The notes beneath the pieces are model-generated. The model had not been told where the DNA came from. It saw only the letters and a program-made list of their open reading frames with translations, and ran no database searches. 22,441 nucleotides of DNA from JAVKSM01 sp039583705 (GTDB taxonomy: Bacteria > Actinomycetota > Actinomycetes > Mycobacteriales > Pseudonocardiaceae): positions 1 through 22,441 of the forward strand of contig JAVKSM010000044.1 of NCBI GenBank assembly GCA_039583705.1, given 5' to 3'. A program made the position numbers and the translations under genes. Positions 4,886-11,515 of the stretch are shown in pieces. How positions within the stretch are numbered: position 1 is the first letter of the stretch; every line of letters starts with the position of its first letter.

Positions 4886-7798
4886 GTGGCGGACCGCCTC
4901 GTCGTGCACGGCGCGCGCGAGCACAACCTGCGCAGCGTCGACCTCGATCTGCCACGGGACAGCCTCATCGTCTTCACCGGCCTGTCCGGCTCCGGCAAGT
5001 CCAGCCTCGCCTTCGACACGATCTTCGCTGAGGGCCAGCGGCGCTATGTCGAGTCACTGTCCGCCTACGCCCGCCAGTTCCTCGGGCAGATGGACAAACC
5101 CGACGTCGACTTCATCGAGGGCCTGTCGCCCGCGGTGTCCATCGACCAGAAGGCCACCAACCGCAACCCGCGCTCCACAGTCGGCACGGTGACCGAGGTC
5201 TACGACTACCTGCGGCTGCTCTACTCCCGCGCCGGTACCCCGCACTGCCCGGTCTGCGGACAGGTGATCTCCAAGCAGACGCCGCAGCAGATCGTCGATC
5301 AGGTGCTCGCGATGCCGGAGGGCTCCCGGTTCCAGGTGCTCGCCCCGGTGGTCCGCAGCCGCAAGGGCGAGTACGTCGACCTGTTCTCTGCGCTGCGGTC
5401 CCAGGGCTACTCCCGGGTGCAGGTCGACGGCACGGTGCATCCGCTCACCGACCCGCCGACATTGAAGAAGCAGGAGAAGCACGACATCGCGGTCGTGGTC
5501 GACCGGCTCACGGTGAAGGCCGGCGCCAAGCAGCGGCTCACCGACTCCGTGGAGACCGCGCTGCGGCTGGCCGACGGGGTGGTGGTGCTCGACTTCGTCG
5601 ACCTGCCCGAGCACGACCCGCACCGCGAGCGCCGGTTCTCCGAGCGGATGGCCTGCCCCAACAGCCACGAATTGGCCATCGACGACCTGGAGCCCCGCTC
5701 GTTCTCCTTCAACTCGCCCTACGGCGCCTGTCCGGCGTGCACCGGGTTGGGCACCCGCAAGGAGGTCGACCCTGAACTGGTCGTCCCCGACGACGAGCTG
5801 TCCCTCGGCGAGGGCGCGATCGCGCCGTGGGCCAGCGGCCAGTCAGCGGAGTACTTCACCCGCCTGCTCACCGCGCTGTCGGAGGCGGCCGGCTTCCGGA
5901 TGGACACGCCGTGGCACAAGCTGCCCGCGAAGATCCAGAAAGTGGTGCTGCACGGCAGCGATGAGCAGGTCCACGTCCGCTACCACAACCGCTACGGCCG
6001 GGAGCGCTCTTACTACGCGGCCTTCGAAGGCGTCGTGCCGTTCCTCGAGCGGCGGATGGCGGCCACAGAGTCGGAGTACATGCGCGAGCGCTATGAGGGC
6101 TACATGCGCGAGGTGCCCTGTCCGACGTGCCAGGGTACCCGGCTCAAGCCGGAGATCCTCGCGGTCACGCTGCGGCACCGGACCCGGGGCGAGGCGTCGA
6201 TAGCGGAGGTGTGCGCCCTGTCGGTGGGCGACTGCGCCGGCTTCCTCGACGACCTCGTGCTCGGCCAGCGGGAGAGGGTGATCGCCGGACGGGTGCTCAA
6301 AGAGGTGCAGGCGAGGCTGGGCTTCCTGCTCGACGTCGGGCTGGACTACCTCTCGCTGGACCGCGCAGCCGGCACCCTCTCCGGTGGCGAGGCCCAGCGG
6401 ATCCGGTTGGCCACGCAGATCGGCTCCGGGCTGGTCGGTGTGCTCTACGTGCTCGACGAACCGTCGATCGGGTTACACCAGCGGGACAACCACCGGCTCA
6501 TCGAGACGCTCACCCGGCTGCGCGACCTCGGCAACACCCTCATCGTCGTGGAGCACGACGAGGACACGATCCGTGCCTCGGACTGGGTGGTGGACATCGG
6601 CCCAGGCGCTGGCGAGCACGGCGGGCGCATCGTGCACAGCGGGACGGTCGCCGAACTGGAGGCGAACGACGGCTCGCTCACGGGTGCCTATCTGTCCGGC
6701 CGGCGGGTGATCCCGGTCCCGGTGACGCGCCGGGCCGTCGACCGCAAGCGCCAGGTCACCGTCGTGGGCGCCCGGGAGCACAACCTGCGCGACCTCGACG
6801 TGTCCATCCCGCTGGGCTGCCTGGTGGCGATCACCGGGGTCTCGGGTTCGGGCAAGTCGACGCTGGTCAACGACATCCTCGCCACCGCGCTCGCCAACAA
6901 GCTCAACGGCGGCCGCCAGGTGCCGGGTCGGCACACCCGGCTGACCGGCCTGGAGCACCTCGACAAGCTCGTCCGGGTCGACCAGTCGCCGATCGGGCGC
7001 ACCCCGCGGTCCAACCCCGCCACGTACACCGGCGTGTTCGACCATGTTCGCAAGCTGTTCGCGGCCACCACCGAGGCCAAGGTGCGGGGCTATGCGCCAG
7101 GGCGGTTCTCCTTCAACGTCAAGGGCGGCCGGTGTGAGGCCTGCGCGGGTGACGGCACGATCAAAATTGAGATGAACTTCCTCCCCGACGTGTACGTGCC
7201 GTGCGAGGTCTGCCGCGGCGCCCGGTACAACCGGGAGACCCTCGAGGTGCACTACAAGGGCCGAACGGTCGCCGACGTGCTCGACATGCCGATCGAAGAG
7301 GCCGCGGAGTTCTTCGCGCCGATCACCTCCATCCACCGTCACCTGCGCACGCTGGTCGACGTCGGGCTGGGCTACGTGCGGCTCGGCCAGCCGGCGCCCA
7401 CGTTGTCGGGGGGTGAGGCACAGCGGGTCAAGCTCGCCAGCGAGCTGCAGAAGCGCTCCACCGGTCGCACGATCTACATCCTCGACGAGCCCACCACCGG
7501 CCTGCACTTCGAGGACATCCGCAAGCTGCTCGGCGTCCTCGACGGCCTGGTCGACAAGGGCAACACCGTCGTCGTCATCGAGCACAACCTCGACGTGGTG
7601 AAGACGGCCGACTGGATCGTCGACATGGGGCCGGAGGGCGGGTCCCGCGGCGGAACGGTGGTCGCCGAAGGCACGCCGGAGCAGGTGGCCGACGCCGAGC
7701 AGAGCTACACCGGGGATTTCCTCCGCCGGATCGTCACCCCGGCCCCGGTCACGAAACCGCGGCCTCACCGGCGGAAGCACCCGGTCGCCGCTGGCTGA
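4886..7798 (+). CDS. uvrA: Excinuclease ABC subunit A
   Basis: The 970-residue protein is full length for UvrA, the damage-recognition ATPase of nucleotide excision repair, which works with UvrB and UvrC. The first ABC module has Walker A GLSGSGKSS at about 32-40, a CPVC zinc-ligand region near 121 and signature LSGGEAQRIRLA near 498. The second has GVSGSGKST near 651, a zinc module with CEAC near 750 and CEVC near 773, and signature LSGGEAQRVKLA near 840. GTG 4886 is chosen because GGGAG lies about seven bases upstream and MADRLVVHGAREHNL is the family's usual N-terminus. A TTG at 4820 would add 22 unlikely residues. No truncation is seen. In many actinomycetes uvrA is SOS-inducible, but no operator is visible here. 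Confidence 0.98.
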   Translation: MADRLVVHGAREHNLRSVDLDLPRDSLIVFTGLSGSGKSSLAFDTIFAEGQRRYVESLSAYARQFLGQMDKPDVDFIEGLSPAVSIDQKATNRNPRSTVGTVTEVYDYLRLLYSRAGTPHCPVCGQVISKQTPQQIVDQVLAMPEGSRFQVLAPVVRSRKGEYVDLFSALRSQGYSRVQVDGTVHPLTDPPTLKKQEKHDIAVVVDRLTVKAGAKQRLTDSVETALRLADGVVVLDFVDLPEHDPHRERRFSERMACPNSHELAIDDLEPRSFSFNSPYGACPACTGLGTRKEVDPELVVPDDELSLGEGAIAPWASGQSAEYFTRLLTALSEAAGFRMDTPWHKLPAKIQKVVLHGSDEQVHVRYHNRYGRERSYYAAFEGVVPFLERRMAATESEYMRERYEGYMREVPCPTCQGTRLKPEILAVTLRHRTRGEASIAEVCALSVGDCAGFLDDLVLGQRERVIAGRVLKEVQARLGFLLDVGLDYLSLDRAAGTLSGGEAQRIRLATQIGSGLVGVLYVLDEPSIGLHQRDNHRLIETLTRLRDLGNTLIVVEHDEDTIRASDWVVDIGPGAGEHGGRIVHSGTVAELEANDGSLTGAYLSGRRVIPVPVTRRAVDRKRQVTVVGAREHNLRDLDVSIPLGCLVAITGVSGSGKSTLVNDILATALANKLNGGRQVPGRHTRLTGLEHLDKLVRVDQSPIGRTPRSNPATYTGVFDHVRKLFAATTEAKVRGYAPGRFSFNVKGGRCEACAGDGTIKIEMNFLPDVYVPCEVCRGARYNRETLEVHYKGRTVADVLDMPIEEAAEFFAPITSIHRHLRTLVDVGLGYVRLGQPAPTLSGGEAQRVKLASELQKRSTGRTIYILDEPTTGLHFEDIRKLLGVLDGLVDKGNTVVVIEHNLDVVKTADWIVDMGPEGGSRGGTVVAEGTPEQVADAEQSYTGDFLRRIVTPAPVTKPRPHRRKHPVAAG

Positions 7799-7812
7799 GC
7801 CGCGGGGCGACC
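7783..7812 (+). terminator. Hairpin over the uvrA stop codon
   Basis: GGTCGCC (7783-7789) pairs perfectly with GGCGACC (7806-7812). An inner GGC-TGA-GCC (7793-7801) has the uvrA stop codon in its loop. No T-tract follows. Confidence 0.5.
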
Positions 7813-7896
7813 TGTCGGGGTGTCACCAGCCGGCGGACTGCCGGATCCGGGTGCCGGAACAGCGGCTCGCGCGGTGGCGTTGTTCCTGCTGTCAGC

Positions 7897-7924
7897 CCGA
7901 CAGGTCCGTCCCGGCTGGTAAGCT
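7897..7924 (+). promoter_or_regulatory. Probable promoter of the infC operon
   Basis: A weak -35 CCGACA (7897-7902), a 16-base spacer and a -10 TAAGCT (7919-7924) predict a start near 7931. The inverted repeat CTGTC/GACAG (7889-7903) overlaps the -35. Confidence 0.5.
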
Positions 7925-7930
7925 CCGGCA

Positions 7931-8193
7931 ACAACCAGCCCTGGGCGACCAGGGCGGCAAGTGGAGTCCCGCTCCCACCCGTTCGCCGGAAGGCGGCCGG
8001 GTCCGGTCCCACCGCCTCGCCCGCGGTGGTCACGCGTCGGGCCAGGCCCGGCGCCGATCGGTCGGCAGCAGGCCCCGGCACGCCGTCAGGCGCGGGGCCT
8101 TCGTCGTCGAAAGCCCGCTCCGCTGCCAGGTCGCGGCACCCGGACCGCACGCCCCGGACCGCATGCCCCAGACCGAATACCGAAGGAGAACCC
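7931..8193 (+). promoter_or_regulatory. Long, hairpin-rich 5' leader of infC
   Basis: The 395 bases between uvrA and infC contain no credible gene. After the proposed start the leader can form a series of local hairpins: GCCCTGG-GCGA-CCAGGGC (7938-7955), CGCC-GGAA-GGCG (7984-7995), CCACCGC/GCGGTGG (8009-8029), GCCGA-TCGG-TCGGC (8053-8066) and a bulged stem at 8092-8116. The first two have GNRA tetraloops. A 14-bp tandem duplication and then the AAGGAG ribosome-binding site follow. Autoregulated leaders for this operon are known in Enterobacteria and Firmicutes, where IF3 or L20 acts. A regulatory role here is inference, since GC-rich DNA forms hairpins easily. Confidence 0.45.
8142..8172. repeat. 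14-bp tandem duplication in the infC leader
   Basis: GGACCGCACGCCCC (8142-8155) is followed immediately by GGACCGCATGCCCC (8156-8169), with one mismatch. A partial third copy (AGACCG) precedes the ribosome-binding site at 8183-8188. Confidence 0.85.
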
Positions 8194-8787
8194 ATCAGCG
8201 CAGAGACGCGCATCAACGACCGCATCCGCGTCCCCGAGGTCCGGCTGGTCGGACCCAACGGGGAACAGGTGGGGATCGTCCGGATCGATGATGCCCTCCG
8301 GCTCGCTCGGGAGGCCGATCTCGACCTCGTGGAGGTCGCCGCGCAGGCCCGCCCGCCCGTCTGCAAGCTCATGGACTACGGCAAGTTCAAGTACGAGAGT
8401 GCGCAGAAGGCCCGGGAGTCCCGCCGCAACCAGCAGCTCACCGTCATCAAGGAGCAGAAGCTCCGACCGAAGATCGACATTCACGACTACCAGACGAAGA
8501 AGAAAAACGTCGTGCGGTTCCTCGAGCACGGCAACAAGGTCAAGGTGACGATCATGTTCCGGGGTCGGGAGCAGTCCCGCCCGGAGCTGGGCTTCCGGTT
8601 GCTGCAGCGACTGGCCGAGGACGTCGCGGAACTCGGTTTCGTCGAGGCGTCCCCGAAGCAGGACGGCCGGAACATGACTATGGTGCTGGCACCGCACAAG
8701 AGCACGAAAGCGAAGTCCAGGGCGCCGGCCCGGGAGTTGCGGACCGAGCCAGCGGAGCCACAAAGCGAAGCGCAAACCACTGAATGA
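8194..8787 (+). CDS. infC: Translation initiation factor IF-3
   Basis: The 197-residue product is IF3, which binds the 30S subunit, checks start codon-anticodon pairing and keeps subunits apart. The N-domain begins ETRINDRIRVPEVRLVG and includes the signature-like PPVCKLMDYGKFKYE. The helical linker (ARESRRNQQL) leads to the C-domain with VVRFLEHGNKVKVTIMFRGR. A charged tail of about 30 residues, rich in Ala, Lys, Glu and Thr, is a common actinobacterial extension. The start is ATC at 8194, five bases after AAGGAG. No ATG, GTG or TTG sits in a suitable place, and the alternative start far upstream (8026) would run through the leader. Non-AUG starts (AUU, AUC, AUA) are a known feature of infC and allow IF3 to repress its own synthesis. 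rpmI and rplT follow. Confidence 0.96.
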   Translation: MSAETRINDRIRVPEVRLVGPNGEQVGIVRIDDALRLAREADLDLVEVAAQARPPVCKLMDYGKFKYESAQKARESRRNQQLTVIKEQKLRPKIDIHDYQTKKKNVVRFLEHGNKVKVTIMFRGREQSRPELGFRLLQRLAEDVAELGFVEASPKQDGRNMTMVLAPHKSTKAKSRAPARELRTEPAEPQSEAQTTE

Positions 8788-8790
8788 CCG

Positions 8791-8826
8791 CCGCCGGTGC
8801 CGCCGGAGGGCGACGGCACCCGGCGG
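8791..8826 (+). terminator. Strong hairpin between infC and rpmI (attenuator or processing site)
   Basis: CCGCCGGTGCCG (8791-8802) pairs with CGGCA-C-CCGGCGG (8814-8826): twelve base pairs interrupted by a single bulged C. It fills most of the 70-bp gap before rpmI. The ribosomal genes downstream need expression too, so partial termination, RNA processing or stability control is more likely than full termination. Confidence 0.5.
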
Positions 8827-8857
8827 TGCGACCACAGGAAGCCGACGGAGACCTTTC

Positions 8858-9052
8858 ATGCCCAAGTTCAAGCCCCACACCGGCACCGCCAAACGGGTCA
8901 CGGTGACCGGCAGCGGACGACTGCGCCGGGAGCATGCCGGCAAGCGACACCTGCTCGAGAAGAAGCCGAGCACACTGACCCGCCGCCTCTCCGGCACCAC
9001 CGACGTCTCCGGTGCCGAGGCCAGACGGGTGAAGCGGTTGCTCGGCCGCTGA
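8858..9052 (+). CDS. rpmI: 50S ribosomal protein L35
   Basis: The 64-residue, very basic protein has the L35 pattern: MPKFKPHTGTAKRV at the start, GKRHLLEKKP in the middle and the C-terminal RRVKRLLGR. The length is normal for the family. L35 is a component of the large subunit. ATG 8858 is preceded by GGAG about ten bases upstream. It lies between infC and rplT in the classical IF3-L35-L20 operon. It has no cysteine or zinc motif. Confidence 0.97.
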   Translation: MPKFKPHTGTAKRVTVTGSGRLRREHAGKRHLLEKKPSTLTRRLSGTTDVSGAEARRVKRLLGR

Positions 9053-9098
9053 ACCCGACGTCGACCACGACCTGACCGAGCCGGGCGGCCCGACCGGC

Positions 9099-9148
9099 TG
9101 CCCACCCTGGCGGCTCGCCGCCGTTGCCCACCCTGGCGGCTCGCCGCC
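9099..9148. repeat. Duplicated 24-bp hairpin unit between rpmI and rplT
   Basis: A 24-base unit beginning TGCCCACCCTGGCGG occurs twice (9099-9122 and 9125-9148; period 26, no mismatches). Each copy ends in the perfect hairpin GGCGG-CTCG-CCGCC (9109-9122 and 9135-9148). The second copy ends 23 bases before the rplT start codon. It occupies much of the 119-bp rpmI-rplT gap. Confidence 0.95.
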
Positions 9149-9171
9149 CTGACCACGAACAGGACGTTCCC

Positions 9172-9564
9172 GTGGCACGCGTGAAGCGGGCAATCAACGC
9201 CCACAAAAAGCGCCGTACGATCCTGGAGGCCGCCAGCGGCTACCGCGGCCAGCGCTCCCGGCTGTACCGCAAGGCCAAGGAGCAGATGCTGCACTCCCTC
9301 ACCTACGCCTACCGGGACCGGCGGGCGCGCAAGGGCGACTTCCGCCAACTCTGGATCACCCGCATCAACGCCGCGGCACGGCAGAACGGCATGACGTACA
9401 ACCGCTTCGTGCAGGGCCTCAAGGCAGCCGGCGTCGAGGTCGACCGCAAGAACCTGGCCGAGGTCGCCGTTTCCGACCCGACGGCTTTCACCGCCCTGGT
9501 CGAGGCCGCCCGGGCGCACCTGCCCGCCCGTGCCTCGACACGAGACGACAGCGGTGCGGCCTGA
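9172..9564 (+). CDS. rplT: 50S ribosomal protein L20
   Basis: The 130-residue protein starts MARVKRAINAHKKRR (GTG start) and contains the L20 landmarks SGYRGQRSRLYRKAKEQ, YRDRRARKGDFRQLWI and RINAAARQNGMTYNRF. It binds 23S rRNA early in large-subunit assembly, and in several bacteria it also represses its own operon by binding the mRNA. The normal length is about 118, and the extra C-terminal residues (PARASTRDDSGAA) form a flexible tail seen in many actinomycetes. A frame upstream to 9124 is open but non-homologous. The ribosome-binding site is weak (CAGGA), so translation may depend on the duplicated hairpins just upstream. The stop overlaps the next gene. Confidence 0.97.
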   Translation: MARVKRAINAHKKRRTILEAASGYRGQRSRLYRKAKEQMLHSLTYAYRDRRARKGDFRQLWITRINAAARQNGMTYNRFVQGLKAAGVEVDRKNLAEVAVSDPTAFTALVEAARAHLPARASTRDDSGAA

Positions 9565-10367
9565 GCCACCCGATCCACACGGAGCGCACGCCGCGGGTCA
9601 TCGCGGCCCGCAAGCTGCTGCGCCGCAACGGGCGGCAAGCAGCCGGCCGTTTCCTGGCGGAAGGCGTCCAGGCAGTCACCGAGGCACTGACCACGCCCGT
9701 CCCGCTGGTCCGGGAGCTCTTCGTGACGGCGTCGGCGGCGGCTCGTCACGGTGAGCTCGTCGCGGCCGCCGCCGGGGTGGGCGCCGTCGTCAGCGAGGTC
9801 ACCGAGCGGGCTGCCGCGGCACTGTCCGAGACCGTCGCCCCGCAGGGCCTGCTGGCCGTCTGTGACCTGCTCGACGTGTCGCTGGCCCAGGCACTGGGCG
9901 AGCGGCCGCGCCTGGTGGCCGTCCTCGTAGGGGTCGCCGACCCGGGTAACGCCGGCACGGTCGTGCGGGTGGCCGACGGCGCCGGCGCCGACGCCGTGGT
10001 GTTCACCGGCGCGTCCGTCGACCCCTACAACGGCAAGGCTGTGCGGGCCTCGGCGGGCAGCCTGTTCCACCTCCCGCTGGCCCGCGACCGGGATCCGGCG
10101 GTCGTGCTCGCCGCGTGTTCGGCGGCGGGCCTGCAGTTGCTCGCGGCCGACGGCGGCGGCGAGCTCGACCTCGACGGCGCCGACCTGGCCGTCCCCACCG
10201 CCTGGCTGTTCGGCAGCGAGGCGCACGGCCTTCCGGCGAGGGTGACCGAGGCCGCCGCAGCCCGGGTACGGGTGCCGCGCTACGGTCGCGCCGAGAGCCT
10301 CAACCTCGCCGCAGCGGCCGCTGTGTGCCTGTACGCCTCCGCGCGAGCCCAGCGTGGACTGCGGTGA
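9561..10367 (+). CDS. SpoU/TrmH-family RNA 2'-O-methyltransferase (TsnR-like)
   Basis: The 268-residue protein has the knotted SPOUT methyltransferase motifs: NAGTVVRVADGAGA at 130-143, FGSEAHGLP near 217-225 and ESLNLAAAAAVCLY from 245. These bind S-adenosylmethionine and transfer methyl to a ribose 2'-OH of rRNA or tRNA. The N-terminal substrate-binding segment (TPRVIAARKLLRR, GRFLAEGVQAV) lies upstream of the first GTG (9723), so that start would remove a conserved domain. The frame contains no ATG, GTG or TTG in the right place. CTG 9561, overlapping the rplT TGA as CTGA, is the best candidate and mirrors the 4-bp overlaps elsewhere. Mycobacteria have a related gene, tsnR, in the same place. 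The modified nucleotide is unknown. Confidence 0.9.
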   Translation: MSHPIHTERTPRVIAARKLLRRNGRQAAGRFLAEGVQAVTEALTTPVPLVRELFVTASAAARHGELVAAAAGVGAVVSEVTERAAAALSETVAPQGLLAVCDLLDVSLAQALGERPRLVAVLVGVADPGNAGTVVRVADGAGADAVVFTGASVDPYNGKAVRASAGSLFHLPLARDRDPAVVLAACSAAGLQLLAADGGGELDLDGADLAVPTAWLFGSEAHGLPARVTEAAAARVRVPRYGRAESLNLAAAAAVCLYASARAQRGLR

Positions 10368-10387
10368 GGCCCTCGATCCTGACCGCA
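10360..10387 (+). terminator. Possible hairpin over the methyltransferase stop codon
   Basis: TGCGGT (10360-10365) and ACCGCA (10382-10387) are perfectly complementary across a 16-base loop. The TGA stop is at 10365-10367. The long loop makes this weaker than the other examples, and it abuts the pheS -10 element. Confidence 0.25.
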
Positions 10388-10393
10388 TAGGAT
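10388..10393 (+). promoter_or_regulatory. -10 element for pheS
   Basis: TAGGAT fits TANNNT and would start transcription near 10400, giving a leader of about 30 bases with AGGAG (10414-10418). The leader is too short for a T-box or a leader-peptide attenuator. No convincing -35 is seen. Confidence 0.45.
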
Positions 10394-10431
10394 CGATCCA
10401 GCGACCGCCGACCAGGAGCACTGCCGAGCCG

Positions 10432-11496
10432 ATGTCCGGAACCAGCGACAGGTACGACCCCAAGCGGGTCGATGCGCTCTCCCCGGACGCGCTGGCCGCC
10501 GCAGCCGCCGCGGCGATTCGAGCCTTCGCGGATGCGCCCGACCTCACGGCGCTGGCCGCGGCCAAACCGGCCCACCTCGGCGACCGCTCGCCGGTGCTGC
10601 TCGCCCGCCGGGAGATCGGCGCGCTGCCGCCGGCTGGCCGGGCCGACGCGGGCAGACGGGTCAACGAGCTGCGCGCCGCGATCCAGTCCGCCTTCGACGA
10701 GCGTCACGCCGCGTTGGAGGCCGAGCGCGAGGCCCGCGTGCTCGCCGAGGAGTCGGTTGACGTCACGCTGCCCACGGACCGCCGCCCGCGCGGTGCCCGC
10801 CACCCCGTCAGCCAGCTCGCCGAGTGGGTGGCGGACGTCTTCGTCGGGATGGGCTACGAGGTGGCCGAGGGCCCCGAGGTCGAGGCCGAGTGGTTCAACT
10901 TCGACGCACTGAACTTCCTGCCGGACCACCCGGCGCGCACCATGCAGGACACGTTCCACGTCGCCCCGGCGAGTTCCGGCATGGTGCTACGCACCCACAC
11001 CTCGCCGGTGCAGGTCCGCACCCTGCTAGAGCGGCCGCCGCCGGTCTACGTGGTCTGCCCGGGCCGCACCTTCCGGACCGACGAACTCGACGCCACGCAC
11101 ACCCCGGTGTTCCACCAGGTCGAGGGTCTCGCGGTGGACGAGGGCATCACGATGGCGCACCTGCGGGGCACCCTGGACGCGTTCGCCCGCGCGATGTTCG
11201 GGCCCGGCTCGCGCACCAGGCTGCGGCCGTCCTTCTTCCCCTTCACCGAGCCCTCAGCCGAGGTCGACGTCTGGTTCCCGGAGCGAAGAGGCGGCGCCGG
11301 CTGGGTGGAGTGGGGTGGCTGCGGGATGGTCAACCCCAACGTGCTGCGGGTCTGCGGCATCGACACGCCGCGCTACTCCGGGTTCGCCTTCGGCATGGGC
11401 CTGGAACGCACGTTGCAGTTCCGCAACGGCATCCCGGACATGCGCGACATGGTCGAGGGCGACGTCCGGTTCAGTACCGCCTTCGGCGTCGAGTGA
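10432..11496 (+). CDS. pheS: Phenylalanyl-tRNA synthetase alpha subunit
   Basis: The 354-residue protein is the catalytic class II subunit that charges tRNA-Phe as an alpha2-beta2 enzyme with PheT. The N-terminal roughly 100 residues form the tRNA-binding coiled coil (Ala-rich, then INELRAAIQ-like RVNELRAAIQSAF). The core has HPVSQLAEWV, FNFDALNFLPDHPAR, MQDTFHV and LRTHTSPVQVR (T190 region). Class II motif 3 is GMGLERTLQFRNGIPDMRD from about 321. ATG 10432 is chosen over an open frame from 10354 because that longer frame would run through the promoter. AGGAG lies rather far upstream (13 bases). pheT follows after 19 bases. Confidence 0.97.
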   Translation: MSGTSDRYDPKRVDALSPDALAAAAAAAIRAFADAPDLTALAAAKPAHLGDRSPVLLARREIGALPPAGRADAGRRVNELRAAIQSAFDERHAALEAEREARVLAEESVDVTLPTDRRPRGARHPVSQLAEWVADVFVGMGYEVAEGPEVEAEWFNFDALNFLPDHPARTMQDTFHVAPASSGMVLRTHTSPVQVRTLLERPPPVYVVCPGRTFRTDELDATHTPVFHQVEGLAVDEGITMAHLRGTLDAFARAMFGPGSRTRLRPSFFPFTEPSAEVDVWFPERRGGAGWVEWGGCGMVNPNVLRVCGIDTPRYSGFAFGMGLERTLQFRNGIPDMRDMVEGDVRFSTAFGVE

Positions 11497-11515
11497 CACC
11501 AGAGGGGACCCAGCC

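Noticed and set aside
9723..10367. Start of the methyltransferase at GTG 9723
   Set aside because: It removes the conserved N-terminal substrate-binding segment that is encoded in frame back to the rplT stop.
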